From positions 2,233,001-2,297,000 of the forward strand of contig NZ_CP033367.1 of NCBI RefSeq assembly GCF_013170845.1: DNA of 64,000 bases. The letters are read 5' to 3'. A program made the position numbers and the translations under genes. The notes beneath the pieces were generated by a model that saw nothing but the letters and a program-made list of their open reading frames with translations, was not told the DNA's origin and did not search any database. This DNA comes from Mesorhizobium loti R88b (GTDB taxonomy: Bacteria; Pseudomonadota; Alphaproteobacteria; Rhizobiales; Rhizobiaceae). Positions 16,245 to 25,211 of the stretch are shown in pieces (the first letter of the stretch is position 1; each line of letters begins with the position of its first letter).

Positions 16245-16613
16245 CTATTGCCTCACCAGCCAACCGAGGCGATCGAGCGAAAATGCGTAGCTGATGGCGA
16301 TAAGCACGGCGATGATGACGCCCGTAGTAGAATGACCGGCCACATAGAATCCGGCCGCGCCGCCAAACAGGATGACGAGTTCGAGCACCAGACGCACTAT
16401 GCCGGGCACGGGAACTGGCGCACGACCCGAGCGGCTCGGGTCATTGAGCACAGCGAAGGTTCCCCAGAGTGCCGCCGCGATGAGTGGTACGGCCAGCGCG
16501 ACAATCCAGCGCCACACGCCACCGGAGAGACTCCAGCCGGCGACGCCGAGACCGAGCAAGGCGGCAAGTTCCAGCAGGAAGCGCAACGTCAGATTCCACC
16601 AGGCATTGCCCAT
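16245..16613 (-). CDS. YrdB family membrane protein (DUF2568)
   Basis: A 122-residue protein with four predicted transmembrane helices (start MGNAWWNLTLRFLLELAALLG). The RFLLELAAL opening, the ALWGTF-VLNDPSR-G-A-V-VPG-RLVLEL loop and the LELVIL-FGGAA-FY segment are typical of YrdB/DUF2568 inner-membrane proteins of unknown function. The start at 16613 is chosen over an in-frame upstream codon because of the family N-terminus. Its 3' end abuts the SDR remnant, so an insertion or deletion joined the two. Confidence 0.85.
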   Translation of the reverse strand: MGNAWWNLTLRFLLELAALLGLGVAGWSLSGGVWRWIVALAVPLIAAALWGTFAVLNDPSRSGRAPVPVPGIVRLVLELVILFGGAAGFYVAGHSTTGVIIAVLIAISYAFSLDRLGWLVRQ

Positions 16614-16831
16614 AGCCGTCCTCCAGAATTTCGCGACAGGCAATGTGGCTGAAGGCTCTCATGGGAGCCAGCCTAAGTGTGTCCTTTTCCACCGCGGCGC
16701 AAAACGGCAAGCGCCGTCGCAAACAGCGCAAGGGTGGAAGCGCTGTTTCGCTAGTGATACACCTCGCGCGCCGGGGCTGAGTGAACGCCCCGACGCCATT
16801 TGCGAGACCTTTTCGGCGAGAGGCCAGGACG

Positions 16832-18085
16832 TTGAAAAAATATTCGGTATTCGCCATCGCCCGGGAGGCCATGCGCGGCCATAAAGGCTGGGAGGAACAA
16901 TGGTCCTCACCTGAGCCCAAGAAGGAATATGACGTCATCATCGTCGGCGCCGGCGGCCATGGCCTGGCCACCGCCTATTATCTCGCCACGGTGCATGGCA
17001 TCACCAATGTCGCGGTGCTGGAAAAGGGTTGGCTCGGCGGCGGCAACACCGGCCGCAACACCACCATCATCCGTTCCAACTATCTCTATGACGAGAGCGC
17101 GGGCATCTATGACCATGCGCTGAAGCTGTGGGATGGGCTCTCCCAGGAGCTCAACTACAACGTCATGTATTCGGCGCGCGGCGTCATGATGCTGGCGCAC
17201 AATGTGCATGACATCCAGGTGCTGAAGCGCCACGTTCATGCCAACCGGCTGAACGGCATCGACAATGAATGGCTGTCGCCGGAACAGGCGAAGGAATTCT
17301 GCCCGCCGCTCAACATCTCTAAAGAAGCACGATATCCGGTCGTCGGTGCTGCCTTGCAGCGACGCGGCGGTACGGCGCGCCATGACGCGGTGGCCTGGGG
17401 CTATGCGCGTGGCGCTTCGGCGCGCGGCGTCCACATCATCCAGAATTGCGAGGTCACCGGCGTCAAGCGCGCACCGAACGGCGCCGTCATGGGCGTCGAC
17501 ACAACGCGTGGCTTCATCGGCGCCAAGAAGGTCGGCGTGGTGGCCGCCGGGCACTCCTCGGTCATCATGAACATGGCCGGCGTGCGCATGCCGCTGGAAA
17601 GCTATCCGCTGCAGGCGCTGGTGTCGGAGCCGGTCAAGCCGGTCGTGCCTTGTGTGGTGATGTCGAACACCGTGCACGCTTATATCTCGCAGTCCGACAA
17701 GGGCGAGCTGGTGATCGGCGCCGGCACCGACCAGTATGTCTCCTATTCGCAGACCGGCGGCCTGCACATATTGCAGCATACGCTGGACGCCATCTGCGAG
17801 ATGTTCCCGATCTTCACGCGTATGAAGATGCTGCGGTCCTGGGGCGGCATCGTCGACGTCACGCCGGACCGTTCGCCGATCCTGGCCAAGACGCCGGTGC
17901 CCGGCCTCTACGTCAATTGCGGCTGGGGCACGGGCGGCTTCAAGGCAACGCCCGGCTCGGGCCATGTCTTTGCCCATACGATTGCCAAAGACGATCCGCA
18001 TCCGATCAACGCACCCTTCACCATCGAGCGCTTCCGCACCGGCCGGCTCATCGACGAGGCGGCAGCGGCGGCGGTGGCGCACTGA
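16832..18085 (+). CDS. soxB: sarcosine oxidase subunit beta
   Basis: About 417 residues. It is the FAD/FMN subunit of the heterotetrameric sarcosine oxidase, which oxidises sarcosine to glycine, formaldehyde (or methylene-THF) and H2O2. It shows the dinucleotide fold [20 protein letters not shown] and [14 protein letters not shown], whose His (residue 184 here) is the covalent FMN anchor in characterised enzymes. The family start is (M/L)KKYSVFA, so TTG at 16832 with nearby AGG is chosen. An in-frame start at 16781 would add 17 atypical residues. It is the first gene of the sox operon. Confidence 0.96.
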   Translation: MKKYSVFAIAREAMRGHKGWEEQWSSPEPKKEYDVIIVGAGGHGLATAYYLATVHGITNVAVLEKGWLGGGNTGRNTTIIRSNYLYDESAGIYDHALKLWDGLSQELNYNVMYSARGVMMLAHNVHDIQVLKRHVHANRLNGIDNEWLSPEQAKEFCPPLNISKEARYPVVGAALQRRGGTARHDAVAWGYARGASARGVHIIQNCEVTGVKRAPNGAVMGVDTTRGFIGAKKVGVVAAGHSSVIMNMAGVRMPLESYPLQALVSEPVKPVVPCVVMSNTVHAYISQSDKGELVIGAGTDQYVSYSQTGGLHILQHTLDAICEMFPIFTRMKMLRSWGGIVDVTPDRSPILAKTPVPGLYVNCGWGTGGFKATPGSGHVFAHTIAKDDPHPINAPFTIERFRTGRLIDEAAAAAVAH

Positions 18086-18510
18086 TGATGATGGCGCAGA
18101 TGGCTGTCGCCATGCCGCTGGTGCTGGCGGGGGAACAGGGCATGTTCCATTTTCCTTCGGCGGACGAATTCCGCACGCAGCCGATCAGCCGCGCCGGAAA
18201 CGAGGCCAACTGGCCGTTTACCGTCGATGACGGCATCCTGGCCTGCGTGTGGAGCGGCGGCCAGAAAGTGGTCATGTTCGTAGAGAACCGGCCTGCTGAT
18301 CTCGACGAGGACGAATCATTCGAGCCACGTCGCGTCATCGTCACGACCGATCCGATGCAACTTACCATCGGCAACATGGCGTATCGCGATCTGTTTCGCC
18401 CGGCTGCAAGCGTTGAGGAGCGCATCCGGCTCGTTGCGCCTTTTGCGGCTATGGGCCAGCGGCTTTGCGACCAACCTGCCGGCGCTCACGTCGGCCACGG
18501 CGAATTGTAG
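18085..18510 (+). CDS. uncharacterised protein inside the sarcosine oxidase operon
   Basis: A 141-residue protein, coupled to soxB by an ATGA overlap and followed 11 bases later by soxD. After an N-terminal stretch (several ATGs at 18085-18112 are possible starts) come GMFHFPSADEFRTQP, NEANWPFTVDDGILACVW, a beta-strand-rich centre and IRLVAPFAAMGQRLCDQPAG. No known domain is recognised. It has no signal peptide, so is probably cytosolic. Canonical operons run soxB-soxD-soxA-soxG without it. A role as chaperone, assembly factor or auxiliary enzyme is inference. Confidence 0.75.
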   Translation: MMMAQMAVAMPLVLAGEQGMFHFPSADEFRTQPISRAGNEANWPFTVDDGILACVWSGGQKVVMFVENRPADLDEDESFEPRRVIVTTDPMQLTIGNMAYRDLFRPAASVEERIRLVAPFAAMGQRLCDQPAGAHVGHGEL

Positions 18511-18521
18511 GAACCAAGACG

Positions 18522-18818
18522 ATGCTTCTCATCCGCTGCCCCTATTGCGAGGAAGAGCGCCCGGAGCTCGAATTCCGCAACGCCGGCGAGGCGCATATTG
18601 CGCGCTCGGCCAACATGGCTGATGAGAGCGATGACGATTTCGAAAAGTTCTTCTTCATCCGCTCGAACCCCAAGGGCATCATCTATGAGCGCTGGCGGCA
18701 CATGCATGGCTGCGCGAGGTTCTTCAACGCTGTCCGCGACACCGTCACCGACAAGTTCGTGATGACCTACAAGGCCGGCGAGCCGAAACCCTCCAAGCTG
18801 CCGGGAGCTGCAAAATGA
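18522..18818 (+). CDS. soxD: sarcosine oxidase subunit delta
   Basis: A 98-residue zinc-binding small subunit (start MLLIRCPYCEEERPELEF). CPYC and the later H-x(3)-C in RWRHMHGCARFFNAVRDT supply the zinc ligands of the family. The segment FFIRSNPKGIIYERWRH is diagnostic. AGGAA is placed eight bases upstream of the ATG. It overlaps soxA by four bases. The longer in-frame start inside the preceding gene is rejected. Confidence 0.96.
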   Translation: MLLIRCPYCEEERPELEFRNAGEAHIARSANMADESDDDFEKFFFIRSNPKGIIYERWRHMHGCARFFNAVRDTVTDKFVMTYKAGEPKPSKLPGAAK

Positions 18819-21808
18819 GCGGCGCGTTCCGTATCCCGAGCGCTGGTCGCCTCAGCCAGGCCAAGACCGCGCGGTTTAGCTTCGACGGCCAGTCCCATAC
18901 CGGCATCGAGGGCGACACGCTGGCCTCGGCGCTGCTTGCCAATGGCGTGCATCTGGTCGGCCGCTCGTTCAAGTACCACCGGCCGCGCGGCTTCCTGTCG
19001 GCCGGCGCGGAAGAGCCCAACGCGCTGGTTCAGATCGTGCGTGACGATGCGCGCAAGACGCCGAATGTGCGCGCCACCGTGCAGGAGCTCTATGACGGGC
19101 TCGCCGCCAACTCGCAGAACCGCTGGCCATCGCTGGCCTTCGATGTCGGCGCGGTCAATGACATCGCATCGCCGATGTTCTCGGCCGGCTTCTACTACAA
19201 GACCTTCATGTGGCCGAAGGCGGCTTGGAAGAGTCTTTACGAGCCCAGGATCCGCGAAGCAGCCGGCCTTGGCGTTTCTCCGGACAACCCTGATCCCGAC
19301 CATTATTCCTCCCGCTACGCGCATTGCGACGTGCTGGTGCTGGGCGGCGGTGCCGCCGGCATCGCGGCGGCACTGGCGGCGGCTGAGACCGGCGTGCGTG
19401 TCATCCTCACTGACGAGCAGGCCGAGTTCGGCGGTAGCCTGCGTTTCGAGAGCGGCGCGAAAATCGACGGCCAGGACGGTTTTGGCTGGGCGCAGGCGGC
19501 GATCGCCAGGCTGAGCGCCATGGACAATGTCCGCGTGCTGTCGCGCACGACGGCGTTTGGCTACTATGCGCAGAATTTCGTCGGCCTGGTCGAGCGCGTC
19601 AGCGATCATCTGAAGGCCCCGGGCCATGACTTGCCGCGTGAGCGGCTGTGGCAGGTCCGCGCCAAGCGCGTGGTGCTGGCTTCCGGTGCCATCGAGCGCC
19701 ACATGGTGTTCGCCGACAATGACCGGCCGGGCATCATGCTGGCGGGTGCGGCGCGGACCTTCCTCAACCACTATGGTGTGGCGGTCGGCAAAAATGTCGG
19801 CGTCTACACCGCCAATGATTCCGCCTATGCCGCAGCGATCGACCTCAAGAAGGCCGGCGTCAATGTGGCGGCAATCGTCGACCTGCGCGACCATCCGACC
19901 GGACCGGTCATCGACGAGGCGAGGGCGCTCGGCATCGAGGTCAATTTCGGCCGCGCGGTGATCCGCGCCGGCGGCAAATTGCGGGTGTCGTCGATGACAG
20001 TGCAGCCGAAGAATGGCGGCGGCGAACGCACCATCCCGGTCGATGCGATCCTGATGTCGGCCGGCTGGACGCCGTCGGTGCATCTGTTCTCGCAGTCGCG
20101 CGGCAAGGTCGCCTTCAACGACGAGACCAAGCGCTTCGTGCCAGGCACCTATGCGCAGGATTGCGTCTCGGTTGGCGCCTGCAACGGCACTGACGGGCTG
20201 TCGGCATCGGTTGACGAGGCGTACGCCGCCGGCGCCAAGGCAGCCAGGGATGCCGGCGCAAAGCTTGCCAAGGGTTCCAAGCCGAAGGTCGATGCCTCGG
20301 AGAGCTGGTCGCGCGGCATGCTGGGTGCCGCCCCCGGCGCCGGACCGGACAAGACGGTCAAGGCCTTCGTCGATTTCCAGAACGATGTCACAGCCAAGGA
20401 CATCCGCCAGGCGGTGCATGAAGGCATGCGCTCGATCGAGCACGTCAAGCGCTTCACCACCAACGGGATGGCGACCGACCAGGGCAAGACGTCCAACATG
20501 CACGGCCTGGCGATTGCGGCCGAGACGCTGGGCAAGCCTATCCCGGAGGTCGGCCTGACGACGTTCCGCGCGCCCTATACGCCGGTCACCTTTGGCGCGA
20601 TCGTCAGCCATGCGCGCGGGCCGCTTTTCGACCCGACGCGCAAGACGGCGATCCATCCCTGGGCCGAGGCACAAGGTGCCGTGTTCGAGGATGTCGGCCA
20701 GTGGAAACGTGCCTGGTATTTCCCCAAGGGCGGCGAAGACATGCATGCCGCGGTCGACCGCGAATGCGTCGGGGTTCGCACCAAGGCTGGCCTGTTCGAT
20801 GCTTCGACGCTGGGCAAGATCGAAGTGGTCGGGCCGGACGCCGCCAAATTCATGGAGCTGCTCTACACCAATCCGTGGGAGAAGCTGGAGCCTGGCCGTT
20901 GCCGCTATGGCATCATGCTGCGCGAGGACGGCTTCATCTATGATGACGGCGTCGTCGGCAGGCTGGCGCCGGACCGTTTCCATGTGACGACGACGACGGG
21001 CGGTGCGCCGCGCGTCATGAACCACATGGAGGATTACCTCCAGACCGAGTTCCCGCATCTCAATGTCTGGTTGACCTCAATCACCGAGCAATGGGCTGTC
21101 ATCGCCGTACAGGGGCCAAAATCACGCGACATCATCGCGCCGCTGGTCGAAGGCATCGATTTGTCCGATGAGGGTCTGCCGCACATGTCGGTACGCGAGG
21201 GCAAGATCTGCGGTGTGCCGACACGGCTGTTCCGCATGTCGTTCACCGGCGAGCGCGGCTTCGAAGTCAACGTCCCGGCCGACTATGGTCAGGCCGTCTG
21301 GGAAGCGCTGTGGGCGGAGGGCCAGAAGCACGGTGCTGTTGCCTACGGCACCGAGGCGATGCACGTGCTGCGCGCCGAAAAGGGCTACATCATCGTCGGC
21401 CAGGATACGGACGGCACGGTGACGCCGAACGACGCTGGCCTAGACTGGGCGGTCGGCAAGAAGAAGACCGATTTCGTCGGCATCAGGGGCATGGCGCGGC
21501 CGGATCTGGTCGCCAAGGGGCGCAAGCAGCTGGTTGGTCTCAAGACCAAGGATCCGAAGGTCGTGCTGGAAGAGGGCGCGCAGATCGTCGAGGATCCGAA
21601 ACAGGCGATCCCGATGAAGATGATCGGCCATGTCACATCAAGCTACTGGTCGGAAAATTGCGGCCGTTCGATCGCGCTGGCGCTGGTCGCCGGCGGCCGC
21701 GACCGGATGGGCGACACGCTCTACGTGCCGATGCCGAACGGGGTGATCGAAGTGGAGGTTACCGGCATGGTGTTCTTCGACGAGACAGGAGGGCGCCTCA
21801 ATGGCTAA
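18815..21808 (+). CDS. soxA: sarcosine oxidase subunit alpha
   Basis: A 997-residue large subunit. The N-terminal part has the SFKYHRPRG block; then comes an NAD-binding Rossmann fold (DVLVLGGGAAGIAAALAAAETG, about residue 170), a second dinucleotide region, and a C-terminal aminomethyltransferase (GCV_T) half that binds tetrahydrofolate. The folate half takes the methyl group from the imine formed at SoxB and makes 5,10-methylene-THF. Length is normal. It is coupled at both ends: ATGA with soxD and an eight-base overlap with soxG. Confidence 0.97.
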   Translation: MSGAFRIPSAGRLSQAKTARFSFDGQSHTGIEGDTLASALLANGVHLVGRSFKYHRPRGFLSAGAEEPNALVQIVRDDARKTPNVRATVQELYDGLAANSQNRWPSLAFDVGAVNDIASPMFSAGFYYKTFMWPKAAWKSLYEPRIREAAGLGVSPDNPDPDHYSSRYAHCDVLVLGGGAAGIAAALAAAETGVRVILTDEQAEFGGSLRFESGAKIDGQDGFGWAQAAIARLSAMDNVRVLSRTTAFGYYAQNFVGLVERVSDHLKAPGHDLPRERLWQVRAKRVVLASGAIERHMVFADNDRPGIMLAGAARTFLNHYGVAVGKNVGVYTANDSAYAAAIDLKKAGVNVAAIVDLRDHPTGPVIDEARALGIEVNFGRAVIRAGGKLRVSSMTVQPKNGGGERTIPVDAILMSAGWTPSVHLFSQSRGKVAFNDETKRFVPGTYAQDCVSVGACNGTDGLSASVDEAYAAGAKAARDAGAKLAKGSKPKVDASESWSRGMLGAAPGAGPDKTVKAFVDFQNDVTAKDIRQAVHEGMRSIEHVKRFTTNGMATDQGKTSNMHGLAIAAETLGKPIPEVGLTTFRAPYTPVTFGAIVSHARGPLFDPTRKTAIHPWAEAQGAVFEDVGQWKRAWYFPKGGEDMHAAVDRECVGVRTKAGLFDASTLGKIEVVGPDAAKFMELLYTNPWEKLEPGRCRYGIMLREDGFIYDDGVVGRLAPDRFHVTTTTGGAPRVMNHMEDYLQTEFPHLNVWLTSITEQWAVIAVQGPKSRDIIAPLVEGIDLSDEGLPHMSVREGKICGVPTRLFRMSFTGERGFEVNVPADYGQAVWEALWAEGQKHGAVAYGTEAMHVLRAEKGYIIVGQDTDGTVTPNDAGLDWAVGKKKTDFVGIRGMARPDLVAKGRKQLVGLKTKDPKVVLEEGAQIVEDPKQAIPMKMIGHVTSSYWSENCGRSIALALVAGGRDRMGDTLYVPMPNGVIEVEVTGMVFFDETGGRLNG

Positions 21809-22385
21809 GGCTGGTGCAAAGAAGTCGGCTGCGGCCGCAACGCCTTCGGTCGAACGCCGTCCGGCCCTGGCTGGTCGCAGCACAACGGCGCCGAGCGTCA
21901 AGGTCGAGATCCTGCCGCCGGCGGAGCGCATCTCGCTGCGCGTGCCGGAGGCTTCGGTTGCTGCATTGTCAAAGGCGCTCGACCTGACCTTGCCGAAGAA
22001 GCCGAAAACCTCGGCGTCAAAGGCAGGGCGCACTGCTTTGTGGCTCGGCCCCGACGAATGGCTGGTCATCGATGAGGCTGGAAACGATCCGCTCGCCGAT
22101 TGCACAGGGGTTTCCGCCCTGCATTCGGCGGTTGGCATCTCGCATCGCAACATCGCGATATCAGTTACTGGTGCCGGGGCTGCCGCAACGATCAATTCAG
22201 GGTGCCCGCAGGACCTGTCGCTCGAAGCCTTCCCGGTGGGCGCGGCCTCGCGCACCATCCTCGGCAAGACCGAGATCGTGTTGTTGCGCACGGCCGATGA
22301 CGCCTTCCGGGTCGAGTGCTGGCGTTCCTTCTCAGACTATGTCTTTACTTTCCTCTCCGAGGGAGCACGCGACGCGGCGGTCTGA
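21801..22385 (+). CDS. soxG: sarcosine oxidase subunit gamma
   Basis: A 194-residue subunit of sarcosine oxidase. It carries the family blocks ALWLGPDEWLVIDE, DCTGVSALHSAVGISHRNIAISVTGAGA, SGCPQDLSLEAFP and a C-terminal FRVECWRSFSDYVFTFL. It resembles a truncated aminomethyltransferase fold and packs against SoxA. The N-terminal 45 residues are Lys/Ala-rich and less typical. It is the last gene of the operon. Confidence 0.94.
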   Translation: MAKAGAKKSAAAATPSVERRPALAGRSTTAPSVKVEILPPAERISLRVPEASVAALSKALDLTLPKKPKTSASKAGRTALWLGPDEWLVIDEAGNDPLADCTGVSALHSAVGISHRNIAISVTGAGAAATINSGCPQDLSLEAFPVGAASRTILGKTEIVLLRTADDAFRVECWRSFSDYVFTFLSEGARDAAV

Positions 22386-22676
<291 letters not shown>

Positions 22677-22752
22677 TTTTCCGCAATTTTGTCGGAGGTA
22701 TCTTCCCAAGACCTCCGTGGATGCGATATTCAAAGCGCTTTGGAGAGGAAAA

Positions 22753-23538
22753 ATGCCTATTAAAGCTGTCGTCTGGGGCGAGAACGTCCATGAGCAGACC
22801 AATGCCGCCGTGCGCGACCTCTATCCCCTGACCATGCATGGCACGATTGCGGCCGCGCTCAATCAGGACAAGGGCATCGAGGCGAGCACCGCCACCTTGC
22901 AGGAACCGGAGCACGGCCTGAGCGAGAAGCGCCTTGCCGCTACCGATGTGCTTCTGTGGTGGGGTCACGCGGCGCATGGCGAGGTCAAGGACGAGATCGT
23001 CGAGCGCGTGCAGAAGCGGGTCTGGGAAGGCATGGGGCTGATCGTGCTCCACTCCGGCCACTATTCGAAGATCTTCAAGCGGCTGATGGGCACGCCCTGT
23101 TCGCTGAAATGGCGCGAGGCGGGTGAGCGCGAGCGTGTCTGGGCGATCAACCGCGGCCACCCGATCGCGCAAGGCATCGGCGAATGCCTGGAGATCGGCG
23201 AGACGGAAATGTATGGCGAGCCGTTCGCGGTGCCGGAGCCGCTGGAGACGGTGTTCGTCTCCTGGTACGAGGGCGGCGAGGTGTTCCGCTCCGGGCTGAC
23301 CTACCAGCGCGGTGCCGGCCGCATCTTCTATTTCTCGCCCGGCCACGAGACCTATCCGATCTATCACAATGAGGGCGTGCAGCAGGTGCTGCGCAATGCC
23401 GTGCACTGGGCGCACAACCCGGCGCCCGCATGGTCCGGCATTACCAATGCGCCGAACGTGCCGACGAACAAGGCCAAGGAGAAGATCGTGCAGAAGGGCC
23501 TGCGCCTGCATGCCGACGGCGACAAGGGCCTGAACTGA
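22753..23538 (+). CDS. ThuA-like trehalose/disaccharide utilisation protein
   Basis: A 261-residue protein of the ThuA family (class I glutamine-amidotransferase-like fold). Visible: [10 protein letters not shown] at the start, [30 protein letters not shown] and [17 protein letters not shown] near the end. In Sinorhizobium and Agrobacterium ThuA acts with ThuB in oxidation or isomerisation of trehalose and related disaccharides to 3-keto sugars. Here the next gene is a Gfo/Idh/MocA dehydrogenase in the ThuB position, but no sugar transporter is adjacent. The start at 22753 follows GAGAGGAA; the longer frame overlaps the previous gene. Confidence 0.85.
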   Translation: MPIKAVVWGENVHEQTNAAVRDLYPLTMHGTIAAALNQDKGIEASTATLQEPEHGLSEKRLAATDVLLWWGHAAHGEVKDEIVERVQKRVWEGMGLIVLHSGHYSKIFKRLMGTPCSLKWREAGERERVWAINRGHPIAQGIGECLEIGETEMYGEPFAVPEPLETVFVSWYEGGEVFRSGLTYQRGAGRIFYFSPGHETYPIYHNEGVQQVLRNAVHWAHNPAPAWSGITNAPNVPTNKAKEKIVQKGLRLHADGDKGLN

Positions 23539-23574
23539 TGGGGGGCCTGAGCTGATGGGGGACCTGATCTGATG
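23535..23574 (+). repeat. 17-bp tandem repeat between thuA-like gene and dehydrogenase
   Basis: The unit CTGATGGGGGGCCTGAG (23535-23551) is repeated as CTGATGGGGGACCTGAT (23552-23568), then the first six bases recur and contain the ATG of the next gene. Each unit carries TGATG, a stop-start overlap. It may be slippage copying the translation-coupling signal. Confidence 0.7.
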
Positions 23575-24621
23575 CATCGCTTGCTCTTGCTCGGTACCGG
23601 CTGGATCGCCGGACATCATATCGAAGAGTTCGCAAAGGTTCCCGGCTGCAGCATTGTCGCCTGTGTCGACCAGCTGCCCGGCCGCGCGGCGGCGTTTGCC
23701 GCTGCCAACGAGATCGGCGTTTCTTTCGAGAGCCTTGAATCGGCGATCGCCTGGGGCGATTTCGACGCCGCCATCAACGCGACGCCGGACGGCGTGCACA
23801 AGGCAACGACCCTGGCGCTGCTTGCCGCGGGAAAACATGTCTTTTGCGAAAAGCCACTGGCGCCGAACCAGGCCGACGCGCTTGCCATGACCGAAGCGGC
23901 CGAGGCCGCCGGCCTCGTCAACATGGTCAACCTGACCTATCGCAATTCACCGGCGATCCAGGAAGCACGGCGTCTGGTGTTGGCCGGCGCGATCGGCGAA
24001 CTGCGCCATGTCGAGGCGAGCTACAAGCAGAGCTGGCTGGTCAGCAAGTCCTGGGGCGACTGGCGCGTCGAGGACAAATGGCTGTGGCGCCTGTCGACCC
24101 GGCATGGTTCCACGGGGGTTCTGGGCGATGTCGGCATCCATATACTGGACTTCGCCACCTATGGCGCGGCCCAGGATATTGTCAGCCTGCACGCTGATCT
24201 GGTGACGTTTCCGAAGGCCGAGGGCGAACGGATCGGCGACTACGTGCTCGACGCCAATGACAGTGTGGCGATGACGGCACGGCTGACATCCGGCGCGCTG
24301 GCGACAATCATGGCGAGCCGCTACACAACCGGCCATGGCAATGACCTGTCGCTGGCGTTGCACGGCACCAAAGGAGCGCTCAAGGTCGAGACCGATGGCA
24401 AGGCTGCGCGGCTGTCGGCGTGCCTGGGAGAGGACGTCGATGTTCAGCTCTGGCGAGAGCTGGGCCTGCCGGATGCCAAGCGCAACGCCCAGCGTTTTGT
24501 CGACGCGCTTGATGCCGGGCAGAACGGCGACCCGTCCTTCCGGCGCGCCGCCGACATGCAGAAGCTGATCGACGCCGCCTTCGAGAGCTCGGCGACGAAG
24601 CTGCCGATCTCGATAGGCTGA
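23572..24621 (+). CDS. Gfo/Idh/MocA family oxidoreductase (ThuB-like position)
   Basis: A 349-residue NAD(P)-dependent sugar dehydrogenase. The Rossmann fold begins LLLLGTGWIAGHHIEEFAKV. The family motif is present as GKHVFCEKPLA (about residues 85-95), where the Lys of EKP binds substrate. The C-terminal alpha/beta domain has GDVGIHILDFATYGA with the catalytic-type Asp and His. It overlaps the ThuA region through the tandem repeat and probably oxidises a sugar hydroxyl together with the ThuA-like protein. Substrate not known. Confidence 0.88.
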   Translation: MHRLLLLGTGWIAGHHIEEFAKVPGCSIVACVDQLPGRAAAFAAANEIGVSFESLESAIAWGDFDAAINATPDGVHKATTLALLAAGKHVFCEKPLAPNQADALAMTEAAEAAGLVNMVNLTYRNSPAIQEARRLVLAGAIGELRHVEASYKQSWLVSKSWGDWRVEDKWLWRLSTRHGSTGVLGDVGIHILDFATYGAAQDIVSLHADLVTFPKAEGERIGDYVLDANDSVAMTARLTSGALATIMASRYTTGHGNDLSLALHGTKGALKVETDGKAARLSACLGEDVDVQLWRELGLPDAKRNAQRFVDALDAGQNGDPSFRRAADMQKLIDAAFESSATKLPISIG

Positions 24622-24632
24622 CATACTCACCT

Positions 24633-24730
24633 AGAGCACTTCACCGTTTCACGGAAACGGCGAATTGCTCTAACTCTTTTTCTTGACGCAATTCCAGACG
24701 CAAAACCGTCCACACTTTTCCTGGAATTGC
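24633..24730. repeat. rhizobial palindromic intergenic repeat (AGAGCA/CAATTCC type)
   Basis: Two linked hairpins: AGAGCA-CTTCACCGTTTC with GAAACGGCGAATTGCTCT (24633-24671), and GCAATTCCAG (24688-24697) with CTGGAATTGC (24721-24730). The combination of CACTTTTCCTGGAATTGC and AGAGCA arms is the layout of abundant extragenic palindromes in rhizobial genomes. It lies between convergent genes and may terminate both transcripts. Confidence 0.75.
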
Positions 24731-24770
24731 TTTGCCGGCTTGTGCCGGCCAGAAGCGTCTGGCGAAAATA

Positions 24771-25019
24771 TTAGAATACGCTCGGCACGATCCACGGGTT
24801 GATGCTGATGCCAAGGCGCGGGCCCTTGCTGTCAACGGTGTTTTCCGTGGTGCCCTTCTTCTCGACCGAGCCGGTCGAGGCGCAATCGAGCTTCACATTG
24901 GTCTTGGTGTCGACGCAGGTCGCAGCCGGCACCTGCTTGACCCGGTGGGTGGTGTTGGCGGCGAAAGCCGAGCCCGAAAGAGCCAGAACGGCTGCGAGGG
25001 TGAGGACAATCTTTTTCAT
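24771..25019 (-). CDS. small secreted protein, Mesorhizobium-type
   Basis: An 82-residue protein with a Sec signal peptide (MKKIVLTLAAVLALSGSAFA). The mature part is polar, with Cys residues in PAATCVDTKTNVKLDC that could form a disulfide, and ends with a short hydrophobic LGISINPWIVPSVF segment. It resembles small secreted proteins abundant in Mesorhizobium (DUF680-like); this assignment is tentative. The start at 25019 is fixed by the signal peptide. Its promoter region holds three CGTAC dyads, so it is probably controlled by the TetR protein encoded just upstream. Confidence 0.7.
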   Translation of the reverse strand: MKKIVLTLAAVLALSGSAFAANTTHRVKQVPAATCVDTKTNVKLDCASTGSVEKKGTTENTVDSKGPRLGISINPWIVPSVF

Positions 25020-25051
25020 GGTCGGTCTCCAGTTTAGCGCTTGAATCTTTT

Positions 25052-25124
25052 CCGTACATGTACGGTAAAACGTACAGATACGTCTGGAGACGCCGATCTT
25101 CAAGTCAGAAAACGTACACGTACG
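25052..25124. promoter_or_regulatory. cluster of CGTAC-N2-GTACG dyads (candidate TetR operators)
   Basis: Three sites share the arms CGTAC/GTACG around a two-base centre: CCGTACATGTACGG (25052-25065, perfect palindrome), CGTACAGATACG (25071-25082, one arm base changed) and CGTACACGTACG (25113-25124). They lie just before the small secreted protein gene. A related sequence with CTGTACGG is before the tetR gene at 25910-25917. Spacing and clustering suit a TetR-type dimer. Confidence 0.6.
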
Positions 25125-25211
25125 ACAAATTTTTTTGAATGACGAAAATAGCGACGTACTGACACAGCAGCGCGTCACGATCCGATCGGGTCAGATGTCA
25201 GAATTACCCGC

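Noticed and set aside
16614..16831. Possible glycine riboswitch before soxB
   Set aside because: The leader has small hairpins (GGGGC...GCCCC) but none of the conserved glycine-riboswitch core sequences can be seen.
18767..21058. 763-codon minus-strand frame over soxA
   Set aside because: Antisense shadow of soxA; composition is Arg/Ala/Asp-rich and no domain is seen.
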